Under the pieces are notes generated by a model that saw nothing but the letters and a program-made list of their open reading frames with translations, was not told the origin of the DNA and searched no databases. Shown here piece after piece: positions 21,740 to 32,249 of a stretch of DNA of 64,000 bases. Origin of the DNA: Agelas oroides (taxonomy: Eukaryota > Porifera > Demospongiae > Agelasida > Agelasidae); assembly GCA_949130485.1 (NCBI GenBank), contig OX422183.1, positions 14,234,543 through 14,298,542 on the forward strand, read 5' to 3'. Position 1 is the first letter of the stretch, and the number at the start of each line of letters is the position of its first letter. Both the position numbers and the translations under genes were made by a program.

Positions 21740-23080
21740 AATTGTAAATCCAAACATCAAACTTCTTTAACTCTCCATAGGCTGTCACCACAGAGTATTG
21801 AGTCGTAAGACCCCATTACAGGAACAGTTTGATGGTGAGTAGCTATAATCTAAATCGGTTTGAAACCACAACATAGGGATTTATGGAGCTGAACAACTGC
21901 CATTTTCTGTGGCTGCCTCCTCTAGGGTTGAAGTTTTAATGAAGCCATACACTGTTGACTCGGTGCTACTAGTTGCACTAGAGCAGTTCGAGTATACCAA
22001 GCTACCAATAGGCTGCTACTTGCTACCTTGGGGGAATACGAAGACTCAGGCACAACACAAAAGGAGGATGGAAGACACCACCCAAAATGTTAACATCAAC
22101 TCAATGACTAGATTACAAAATGACTTCAACTATGGTCTAAATGGAAGTAGAAACTGCTGCACTTCCAAACTACATGTGCTCAGTGTGGGAGTCCTCACAT
22201 TATGACACATATACACTTTCATTTACAGCAGCTCTAGCAATACATACCACTTCTCCTGGAAACATGCACATCCCCTCTATGATCTGCGTTATACTATAAT
22301 TATATCTGACTTTGCCCGTCTTTGGCTGTTGCCGTCCAATCAAAGTTCACCTTTCACGGTAAAGCTTGATCTAAACACGTTCTCAGTTGAGCTTCCGGGG
22401 GGGGGGGGAGCGTACTTGCTATGAATAATCTTATTCTAGCAAAATGGCATATAGCACTAAGCATTAACATCGGAGTGCTTGAGAATCACTGAAGAATAGT
22501 TTGAGTTCTAGGATAACGGTAAGTAGTGAGTGCAATACCCAGTAATTTATGTTGTTTTTTCGTGTTTGAATCATTGTAATAGCTTCAGCCATTATCGTGC
22601 TAGCCTGCCTTAGAATGAGAGAAGAAGAAAGAAAGTCAGAAGATAGACGATTTGCCCATTTTAGCGACTTGCCAATCTGGTACTTCAGCGTTGCTCTCCA
22701 GTGAAGTTAACAGTCCCGTTGCTCATGGAATCACTCGATAATGCCTGATCTGGCTCATAGAGGCCCTTGACTACTCCAACGTACACATTTCGAGCGTGTC
22801 ATTTGTGCACTTTTAATGTGGCCACCATTTTTTTTCGGGGTCATCCCTACATATGGCGTACTACCGAACGCCATGATTATTTAATAGCCTTCCATATAGT
22901 CTCTTTGTTAAGACACCCAATACTATTGTTGAGATAAACATACACTGTAGGATTGACTCTTAGTTAGATAGCATATCATGTGTGTTAATTAATCCGCACT
23001 GTGAATTATATATTCAATAATGAATTCCTTGATTACTTGTTACTATTTGTCACTTGATGACAAAGAAATGAAGGTACACA
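21740..23080. other. C1 intron, no feature recognised
   Basis: Sequence between the nested-palindrome element and the stalk exon. It includes a G run (22388-22397) and a CATCCCTACAT word at about 22848. No exon, RNA gene or complete element could be supported. Confidence 0.5.
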
Positions 23081-23086
23081 ACTCAC

Positions 23087-23149
23087 TAGTTGGGATAGGT
23101 GTAAGTGTAGGAGTTGGCAAAGACGTAGCACATTGTTCACCATCGTTCT
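23087..23149 (-). CDS. Gene C1, stalk exon
   Basis: A 63-nt exon, phase 1 to 1, acceptor TTTTGTTACAG, donor GTGAGTTG. It encodes NDGEQCATSLPTPTLTPIPT: one cysteine and a Thr/Pro stretch likely to be O-glycosylated. It matches C2 exon 58452-58517 (66 nt) in splice sites and composition. Confidence 0.75.
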
Positions 23150-23642
23150 CTGTAACAAAAGGCAGATGGCAAGCAATTAGCTTGGGTATCTGTATATAAT
23201 GCGTCACAATCGCCTGTAGTGTGTTGTTACATATATAGTTAGTATGTGTTCCAGAAAAATTTTGTTACCCCGTAACCACATGCAGTCCTGTCTGTCAGTC
23301 AACATAAATAAAAATCCCAAGCTTCTTGAGATTTCCGCTAACCCTAGTGGTACAAGTTAAGATATTCTGCATGTGGCAGTCCTAGAGATTTGCCATGTAG
23401 ATCTTAGTACATGCATGTGTACATGAAAAAAGCTGAGCATTTCTATTTGGCTATGCATTTCAAGCAATTTCTTGGAAGTCTCTAAATAAGTATGTCTTTA
23501 TACCCAGACAATAAAATGGACGTAAGACTAAAAACTGGTCACACACAACCGAACTATATGTGAATGTGTGCACTGTGTCCCTCAACTCCAATTCTTAAAG
23601 GAGAAAACCAGTAAGATTAATTCACACAAATGTACCACATAC

Positions 23643-23954
23643 CTTGAACAGAGACGGTAACTGATTCACTCATAGATCGATCGCTATTGAGGCAAGTGAA
23701 GGATGTCCCATTTTGAGCACTAAATGTCAGGGTGGAGTTGAAGCAGTTGTTTGCTACATCATACACCCTTGCTGTTGAACGAAACCCATTCTGATCTACT
23801 TCAACAGAAGATGAGTCTGTAATTCTGTCACCAGTCTCTACTGATATCCTCCAGCGCAGTTCATCTCCAGGCACAGTACACAGATAAACTACCACCTCCC
23901 CTGGACAGGGAGTCTGCTGTGGTGATAGTTTTGTCAGCTGTACACCACTGATAC
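23643..23954 (-). CDS. Gene C1, Ig-like domain exon
   Basis: A 312-nt exon, phase 1 to 1, encoding one Ig-like domain of about 104 residues. It shows the B-strand cysteine (VVYLCTVPG), the core tryptophan (LRWRI) and the F-strand cysteine (GTSFTCLN), with the usual spacing, plus N-linked sites (NSTL, NGTS). Gene B has the same exon at the same length (38297-38608) with about ten amino-acid changes. It is probably the ligand-binding domain, and intact. Confidence 0.88.
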
Positions 23955-24154
23955 CTGGAGTGGGAAGGGAAGTAGAGGTGGAGACAACAACATGCAGTAG
24001 TAGAGGAGACATTGATGTCTCTCTGTACAAATTGGTGTATGTGTACTGTAGCTTTGCATTCAGTGGCATTGTTATACACCCTGCAGTGTGTGTTATTGGT
24101 TTCGTGATACTTATACATAGTACATGCACTATTGAAATCTGATGTTCTGTTTAC

Positions 24155-24224
24155 CTGCTGATTCCACCAAACGAGGATGAAAATAGCACAGGATCAGGAT
24201 CAATAGGAGGCCCACAGGTTGCAT
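24155..24224 (-). CDS. Gene C1, start and signal-peptide exon
   Basis: ATG at 24224 opens MQPVGLLLILILCYFHP, a short N-region and strong hydrophobic core, ending ESA plus one base at a GTAAAC donor (phase 1). An acceptor (TTGTTTTAG) lies directly before the ATG, so an upstream non-coding exon is expected. It is 70 nt, like the gene B start exon (37992-38061). The gene runs leftward to 4780, about 19 kb. Predicted C1 product: signal, Ig, stalk, one membrane helix, no tail. Confidence 0.85.
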
Positions 24225-25414
24225 CTAAAACAAGAAGAATGTGAAGCATTTAGCTAATTGTAACATGGACATTTTATGCTGAAAGCTTCAAACTGCAGGT
24301 GGCCACACAAGTAGAAGTACAATGCAGCATGACTGCTACACATGCAGAGTTGTAGCTATAGGTTATCTCAGCAAAATATTTAAATCACATGTAAGTAGAT
24401 GACATTCTAAGGATGGCTACATAGCTACTGCAAAGTTTTTCTTACTGTCTGTGTTGGGTGCATGCACCTTTCTTGTAAAGTATGACTAGGAATAGAGTGA
24501 GATGATGGCAAAGTATTCGCTTCAAGTTGTTTGCAAGGTGTTACATCCCTTTCCCAATGCAGAGATCCAGACTGTAGTGGAAGTAGTGGGCCAAGGACAA
24601 ATCAATTCACCGAAGTGGTGCACACTTTGGTGTGTTAAAACACAGATGGTAATCTACTATCTACGGTTACCGTACCTGTTTTCGCTAGATTCTCCCTATG
24701 TATATCTTCTTTCTCAGTCTATCACCTTCTCCTTCCTCCAAGGGCAAATCAATTCACCGAATCTACTATCACCTCCTTCCTTTGCTATGTTCTTTTCTGA
24801 GACGGTCCCCCTTTGCTTGTGCCTTAATTCATACTCTGGTATGTCCACTTGGAGACAGCTCCAGTGAATCATTCCCAGAACGTCTATAATTCCAAAATGT
24901 CTATGACTAAAACCAAAATGTCTAATCCCAAAACATCTAAAGCCAATAAAATGTCCAACAGTGCTATAATTAGAGCTCTACCATAAGAATTTACTACAAA
25001 TGCTGGTATCAAACCAGAAACAACCCTTGAAAGGGATTTAATTGTTTGCTAAGAGGTGTACACATAGCCTGTTCTCAGGCCCTTGCAGTGTTTGTCATTT
25101 GCAGTGCAAAATTCTGTCACAACGTAAGTGACAAACACTGTGCATGGGGGCCTGATTGAGAACATGGCTACGTTATACATCCACATCATGGAGAACAGTG
25201 GTTCACTCCCAGACAAGTGTTCACCGCTACTCACCAATTTTGTTCAGTATATGACAGAAATTACATCACCAAATCCTTTGATGATTGGATAGCTCCTAGG
25301 AAGTGTGCATATGGCACTGATCTGAGAACAAGGCACAACTATGTGTTACAACAATGCTCAGGTATCACCAGTAACATTAAATCAATCTTGACTGTCAGTA
25401 TGTAACTGCCCACA

Positions 25415-25550
25415 TTTTCCCCCTCTCTCCTCTCCCTTCCCCTCCTCCTCCCTCCTCCTCCCTCCTCCTCCCTTTCCCTCCTTCTCCACTCCCCTCTCCT
25501 CCCTTCTCCCCTCCCCCCATCTCCCCCATCTTTTTGCCCTCTCCCTGCAG
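25415..25550. repeat. Polypyrimidine tract
   Basis: About 130 bases almost wholly C and T on the plus strand, with CCTCCTCCT periodicity; may form triplex DNA. ORFs on the other strand are artefacts rich in Glu, Gly and Arg. Confidence 0.9.
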
Positions 25551-25779
25551 ACTGAAATCTGTGTGATGCCCACACATTATCAGCAGTTGGCTAGAAAGGT
25601 CACAATGAGTTCAAAACATTAAATCAAGTGCAACTTTAGAGAGGTGTTATACATCACCAACTAAACATTGATCCAACATCAATCAATCTCTTCAATTAAA
25701 CATTCATTATAAGGTACAATTTTTACTACAAAATTTTAGCGATGCCTTTAGTACAGATCATGAAATATGCTAAAACCAA

Positions 25780-26420
25780 GTATTGACACAAGTGGTAAAC
25801 CATACAACAACAACAACAACAAAAAAAATAGGAACAAGTCTAAAAAGTTCCCTAAACAAAAACAAGTGCATGTAGGAATGGAATTCTTGAAAACCAAACA
25901 AACAAAATGGGAGTGACAACACAATACATTTACAACATCCCTACATCTTGTGCCATTTGGCCAACTATGCATAGCTATACGTACTACAAAATTTGCTGCA
26001 TGTATATCAGCCTATTCAACAATTACCACACCCAACTATCTCACAACTCAACTCATAAAATTGATGTGCACTACAGACTCAGCACAACCCACTCCATAGG
26101 TTCCCATCTACAAGACAATCTGTATCTGCCATGCTCAACACTATACAAAATTGCCGCTGTTCATAGGTATACATAAACATGCATCAATATGCATGCAGAA
26201 CATATACCTTGCACTGCTTGCTCCACACTCCCACCCCCAAACCTTTTTTGCATACAAGACAATCAATATTTGTGATACTCAGCAGCATTAAAATTGCAGC
26301 TGTTTACAACGTAACTCACTCACCATGCGCATCAACATGCACTACACACCAAACACTACTGTTTAAAAGCAGACTACCACTTTCCCCAGGAGCGGATAAG
26401 CTGAGAGAAAATAACAGCAT
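25780..26420. mobile_element. Diverged third copy of the nested-palindrome family
   Basis: It contains CATGTAGGAATGG and ACATCCCTACATCTTGTGCC arranged as the left arm of 20812-21595. The following sequence (about 26090-26360) resembles the reverse complement of that element's centre. The right arm is lost or decayed. Confidence 0.6.
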
Positions 26421-26854
26421 TTTCAAAGATGACTGACTCCAGCATGCATTGATTTTCATAGTACAGTTCTAATTAGCACTCTGTTAGACATTTTGGCATT
26501 AGACATTTTGGGATTTAGGCATTCTGGGTAGAGCGGTAACGATAAACTTCAGTACTGTATCGAGGTTTATAATCGTGATTTATAGGCTATGCACCGCAGT
26601 TTCCAATGCCACCTGCTTACCGTTCAACGACAAATAGCCTGTACAACCGAACGGGCGACGGGTAAAGAGGTTCTACCAACTACTTAAGTAGCTATAGCCT
26701 TTGAGGGACAAACTGCAGAAACGTTTGGGCAAACAAAACCTACCCCGACCCTTATACCCTACCCTTCCCCGCAGAAACAATTAAACCAATTAACGGGTCG
26801 AAGTACTATAGTAATACGTTACATGGGCTACGCTTTGCGATGCTTCTGCGCATA

Positions 26855-27102
26855 TCAGAGAGTCGGTAGACTCTCTATGTAGGGATGGCGCCGACGCGCA
26901 ATATATGCAATACTTAAGCAAAAGCCGTATAACTTCACCACAAACGCGCTAAAAGCTTATTTAAGAGCCCAGACATCCTCTTTGAGTGCCTTTGTGATCA
27001 GCAAGACTCATATAAGTGGCCAAAAGCCACGCGGAAGACAGCTAAGCGCAAAAGTGTGCGGTAGCAAAAGTACCATTTTTCGTATTCTTTCTTTCTTTGT
27101 TC
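26855..27102. repeat. Dispersed 240-bp repeat, CpG-rich copy
   Basis: It matches 49425-49660 along its whole length, ending at TTCTTTCTTTCT in both. This copy keeps CpGs that are TpG or CpA in the other. It contains CTATGTAGGGATGG, linking it to the nested-palindrome family. Confidence 0.8.
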
Positions 27103-27150
27103 AGACCACTTGTCAAACGACGATAACTCGAAAACGGCTCAAGTACTCAC

Positions 27151-27249
27151 CTTGATTTTAGCACGAAACGGATGCTCATCACAGCGCTCAGCTTCCCAAC
27201 TACTCAGCGTCTTCATAGCTTCAAATTCACCCTGGTCAACAAAAGCCAT
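27151..27249 (-). CDS. Candidate first coding exon of an unknown gene
   Basis: From ATG at 27249, 33 open codons (MAFVDQGEFEAMKTLSSWEA and on to AKIK) run to a good donor, AAG followed by GTGAGT, phase 0. The surroundings are CpG-rich and could be a promoter. I find no second exon. It could be a lost gene, part of an element, or an upstream exon of C1, whose ATG is directly preceded by an acceptor. Not recognised. Confidence 0.3.
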
Positions 27250-27833
27250 TCACAACACTCTGAGGCTGCTGTCCGTTGCGAAGGACGCCATTTTCTAATT
27301 TTGTACGCATGCGCACACGAAGTCTCGTTCCCAGACTGAAGACCACGGTCATTGGTCTGGAAGCGAGAGTACACAAGCGAGCGGGCGGGCATGGTTTTTT
27401 CCCCCCGCGGCATTGGGCAAGGCTTATGAACACCATGTAGGTAAGGCGCTGCATTCAGCTGCCTACTTGTAGCTACACTAAAACTAGCCTACTCACAGCT
27501 TCACGGTGAACTGTAAAGCTAGGATGGTCTGTTGTCAGTAGCTATGATAGTTTTCTGTGCTGCAGCTGGTCAGTCGTCATGTGATTGATAACTGAATCAT
27601 GAAATTGGTTTCACAAAGTTTGGTACGGAGAGTGGTTGGCCCTTCATCAGGTTCTAGCTGGCTATATTGCACATAATTATTACACTTTTCTCCAGGGAGG
27701 GCAGATATCACACTGGAATCACTACTAAACTGTCAACGCCGCTTCAAGTCCTGGTGTTGTGGTTACACTTGAAATATTCTTCTTAGGCTCAGGTCTAACT
27801 GTAACTGAGATTAACATCAAAAAAAGTACAGAA

Positions 27834-28451
27834 ACAAGACTTAAAAAACATTAAAAATGTAAAAAGATGTAGGGATGGCATGCCAAAAAGTATGCAAACA
27901 AGGTAGAGATGATGCATGAAAGCAAAGGTCTACATATTGGCAAAGCCCCATCCCTACATCTTTTTCACACTGCAGTTAGACAGCGTGCTCGAGAGCTGAA
28001 TCTGCACCCATCCATGCAGTTATTAACGCTGTGCCTGAGTGCTTGAGTTTTACACACTGATTACTATGACCAGTCTGCAGCCCACTCGAGCTCACTGTCT
28101 AGGTTATACCAGAGGCATATAACAAGGGTACCACTGTCACCACAAGTAGTATGTTGGCAATAAAACTGCTAACCTTGGTAGCCACCTACAAGGCACACAT
28201 ATCTATACGCTCATGTTAGCCTCGTTCCCAGGCCATGTGGGAGGAGCTAGAAAGTGCATGGCCTGAGAATGAGGCTACAGCCGTGAACTGCTACCCATGC
28301 ACTGTCTAACTGCAGTGTGAAAAAGATGTAGGGATGGGGCTTTGCCAATATGTAGACCTTTGCTTTCATGCATCATCTCTACCTTGTTTGCATACTTTTT
28401 GGCATGCCATCCCTACATCTTTTTACATTTTTAATGTTTTTTAAGTCTTGT
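27834..28451. mobile_element. Nested-palindrome element, copy 2
   Basis: An almost perfect palindrome from ACAAGACTTAAAAAACATTA to its complement. Each arm (about 140 bp) is bracketed by AAAGATGTAGGGATGG and CCATCCCTACATCTTT. The centre holds a separate small hairpin of the TAGCCTCGTTCCCAGG family (28217-28280). The inner arm sequence differs from that at 20812-21595, but the architecture is the same. Confidence 0.88.
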
Positions 28452-29925
28452 AAAGTATTTGGTTACTACAGTTGCGCGTGACTATTTTTACTATGCAAAT
28501 TTTATGAAGGCAGTGCTGGAAAAGGATACATGCAATGAGCTGAAACTTGAGTAAAAATTTACTACAAAATGTTTTACAAACACCTGAATTAGCGTAGGAA
28601 GGCCACGCAATTGTAGTAACCAAATAATAGTTCATGTATTATAGAACCTCGTTGTTGTCGGTGCACAGGAGACATAACTTACAACGACAGTTATCGCCCC
28701 GCCACGATAACCAAAGTAGCACTACACATCACATTTTGCTCTTTTTTAGTTGACCAAGACACTTGCTATCTCTCTCACAATTGTTTACCCGGTGTCATAG
28801 GGTATTTGGCATCCCCGGTTTTTTGTATCCCCGTACATAATATCCTAGGATATTACGTACTCCCGCAGGAAATATCCTCAGGATATACGGTACCCCCAAA
28901 TGTATCCCCTAGGAAATTTTGTATCCCGTTGCGGTACGGACTAAATTGAACAAACGAAGAAGCTAGCCAAGCAGAATCGCGATATATCGTAAAATCGATA
29001 TATCTTGGTAAAATTGACAGACCCCTCTGGGCTCTGATTAGGGAGGGCCCATTACAGCGTGACACCAGGTTCCACGTACTATAATTATCACCTGCATGTG
29101 TGCATGTGTAAACTACAAAATAAAGTGTGGCGGATATATAAATATACACACAAACGCACAACTGACTGCACATCATGATTATCAGGCTAACACTAAGGCG
29201 CGCGGTCGGCAGTTATGAACGAACATTCTTCATACTGTACCCATTCGCATATGTCTACCATGATATACTATAGACATGGACGTCGGTATGTGAACATTAT
29301 TCTATTGTCTATTTACAAGCACACTGAGACAGCATATGTGCAACTTGGTAGCTGCCACTTGTCTGACACATAATTCCGGCAGCTGTATTCTCACCGTGAA
29401 TGGCAACTTACCTCTAGTAAGGAGTATGCTTGGTGGACAACTCAGGCTACTCACAGACCGCAGAAGATGACAGAAGATTCCCACCTATAGGTTCAAGGCT
29501 TGGTTTGAGTATGAAGTGTAGCTCATATTATAGCTTCGGCCACAATAAAAAATAATGAATGACTGTGCTATATGTACTGTCTATAGCTATGTACTTCTGA
29601 GATCTCTAAACTGCAAACAAAATTGTTGTTTTAGCAAATTAAATTTGGTAATAACAGTTGCATGGCAGTACTCTTCCAGTCTTCCCATGCTAGTAGCTAG
29701 AATGTGATACATTTAGTGGGAGGCTATCAAAGTTGACTCAAGTATCAGCCCCCACAATCTTTCTGAATACTGTGAATTAGCTTAGGGAAAGATAGTCACT
29801 GTATTAACCAAATGCTTTCTGAATATTAATTTTGTTTTTGCCTTTCACTCTAAGAAGCTTGAGGTATAGTTAGGTTTGAACCAGACTGATGTTCACTATA
29901 TTTGGGTACTGTATGTATGTAACAG
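28452..29925. other. Intergenic, no gene recognised
   Basis: Between the nested-palindrome element and the next MITE. AT-rich with stop codons in all frames. ATATCCTAGGATATTACGTA-like words around 28845-28915 form short palindromes but no element with clear ends. Confidence 0.5.
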
Positions 29926-29928
29926 TAT

Positions 29929-30597
29929 ACCGTAGTGTCCCGCAATTACGCCCCCCCTCGCGCATAAGCCCGCTGCATTTTTAGCGCAAAGTCTTGCAGA
30001 GGTATTTTTATCCCGCGCATAAGCCCCCCCTCGTCGAAACTCCTACACAGTCAGGTTCAAGGTCTCCGTGGTGGAATGGCAGTGCAAGAACGAAGCCAGC
30101 ATCCACAGAACCGCTCAACTCCATCGCAAGTTTATTCAAGCCATTCGGCTGGCTTTCTACTGTTAAATTGTCTACCGCGAACGCGGATCGCCTGCAGCAA
30201 CGATGGACACGCCAGCTACTTCGCGGAAGCGCCCTGCTTCCTCGTCCATCAACGCTGAAGCTCGCCATCTTACCGCTAACGTCGGGAGCATCTCTCCGCC
30301 TCGCGTTCTACGCTCGGCGACGCCTCGCGCTTCGGGCTCGTCCCCCCCCCCTCGTTGAAACTCCTATACAGTCAGGTTCAAGGTCTCCGTGGTGGAATAG
30401 CAGCGCATGAAGAACGAAGCCACCATCCACAGAACCGCTCATATTTCTCGATCGAGGGAGGGCGTAATCGCGAGAGAAAATGTCGCATCCCGCGTATAAG
30501 CCCCCCCCCCCTGCGCTTTGTACTAAGGCTAAGGTTGCAAAAGGGGAGGGGGGGGGGGGGGGGGGGGGGGGGGCGTATTTGCGGGACACTACGGTAA
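29929..30597. mobile_element. MITE with TACCGTAGTGTCCCGCAA ends
   Basis: It begins TACCGTAGTGTCCCGCAA then a C run, and ends with the complement (G run, then TTGCGGGACACTACGGTA with one mismatch). TA flanks fit a mariner-like target. Inside, a block of about 95 bp is repeated directly (30025-30120 and 30350-30445), and ATAAGCCC words recur. Long G/C homopolymers (30549-30573) may be mis-sized. The ORFs here are not genes. Confidence 0.85.
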
Positions 30598-31285
30598 TAG
30601 TATTCTTTGTTCTAAATCAGGACGTGTATGTCCCCGACATGAAAAGCTATAATATACATGCAGTGTATAGATACAGATTTCCTGTTGCAAAGTAACTATA
30701 CCTATACCTACCTAGCTACCTCCCTATCTACTTACATATAGATACATACATACCTACGTATGTGCAGGTGTGCCTGTTCTAGCTTGTCAAATAATGTTGA
30801 GTCGTCTTTCTGATGTTTGTAACAGAGAACACACTATTGATGCAACTGACAGAGTGGTTGAAGGCATGCACTGTGAGAAATGATTTAGTTTTAGCCATTT
30901 AGTGATAAGTTTCTTCACTGATTTATGTACAATGTATCTGAGGGTGGGTGAAAACGATGCCAGTAAAGTAAGGATTGCCTGTGCATGTGTCATTTGTCAC
31001 ATTGACAAAAATGTTTAACAGTGAAAGTTTGCTACAGGGTCATCTTCCTGTAACAATGTACAGTATAGAATTTTCATCAGTGTGCATTTAAGAAACAAAT
31101 TTTGGTTCAAGATCCAATATGAAATATGCAAGTTATCTATAATCTTTCTCCTCCACTCTTTTGAGCCTAGAATGAGGTTAACCAATATAATATTTTTGGC
31201 AACATTTCTTGAATCTCTTGAACACATTATGTAATGACATCAAACCATTCTAAAATGAATGGTTTGAGCTATAGATGAGTGTCAT

Positions 31286-31366
31286 ACAACAATTATTTAG
31301 CATTTCCCTTCAAGTCAACAATTATTTAGCATTTCCCTTCAGTGAAGGGAATGCTAAATAATTGTT
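31286..31366. repeat. Short palindrome with duplicated arm
   Basis: AACAATTATTTAGCATT followed by CCCTTCA occurs twice in direct order and once inverted, making a stem of about 24 bp at 31317-31366. Confidence 0.8.
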
Positions 31367-31702
31367 AAACTTGTGACAGAAGGTGGAGTAACTCACAACA
31401 TGGAGTAGCTAACTTGAAACAAAACACTTTTCCTCAACTTCAGAGCAAAAACTGTTATAATTATACAAACTCTGTGACCTGTAAATTAATAGGTACATGT
31501 GAGTTGCACAGCTAAACCGCTACCTACCGGAAGTCCCCATATAGCACGTACAAGTATAATTTAGTATGCATTATGCATTGTCATCAACTTGTCCTGCAAC
31601 AAAACTGACATTTTTTGGGATATGCTCACGCTCATATTTTCAGCAACCGCTCAATATTTTCGCATGGGATGTTTTGTGTGAGACGACTTAGGAACGGGCC
31701 TG

Positions 31703-32244
31703 TTAAAATTTCATTTTCGTATCTGGTACAGAAATGACACCACATCCCAAAACAGTTCCAGACGGGCTTGTGAAACAGTATGTACAAACGATGTCCGAAC
31801 AGCAGTTCTCATTGATTCTGAGGTCTACTGAGATAGAATCCAGCAGAACAAACGTGGATGCAGCTGAAATCAAAAATTGTAAGTTGTTCCCGTGTGTAGT
31901 ATAGAAGATGCAGTTGTCTGAATTTAGGTTAATTTTAACAATTTTAAATGACATTGTATGTCACCTGTCAGGCTCTACACCCATACTATTGCCACTGATA
32001 TTAATTTACTGTCTCTGTGAACTTCTGGGCCTGACTGCTCAACAGCACAGTCATAACTCTTATTCAAGCATACAGAGTCCATGTTGAGTTTCATCCACTT
32101 GAGCATGTTCATCATGTCTGGACTACTTTTTGCAGGCAAGATTGCAACATCTATAGGGAACTTGTATCCTTTGTATTTGTGAGCCAAAAGGTGCCTGTAT
32201 TGCAACTGACTCCTTTTCTTGATTGGTGTTGCTACTTGAGTCAA
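31703..32244 (-). other. Two consecutive unrecognised ORFs
   Basis: On the minus strand an 89-codon ORF (32244-31975) is followed, after a stop, by an 83-codon ORF (31954-31703). The first has KKRSQLQYRHLLAHKYKGYK; the second has alternating hydrophobic stretches. Together they could be remains of one protein, perhaps from a large DNA element, but I cannot name a family. Confidence 0.2.
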
Positions 32245-32249
32245 TTTGA

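Larger units (their letters stand above)
24863..26530. mobile_element. Foldback element with AAAATGTCTAA arms
   Basis: The left arm (24863-24970) has repeated CCAAAATGTCTA words; the right arm (26460-26530) has the complement TTAGACATTTTGG repeated. It contains another element (25780-26420) and a pyrimidine-rich tract, so it is older than those. Confidence 0.7.

Noticed and set aside
29994-30695. Arg/Pro-rich ORFs on both strands
   Set aside because: Lie inside a MITE with poly-G/C runs and internal direct repeats; no splice or homology support.
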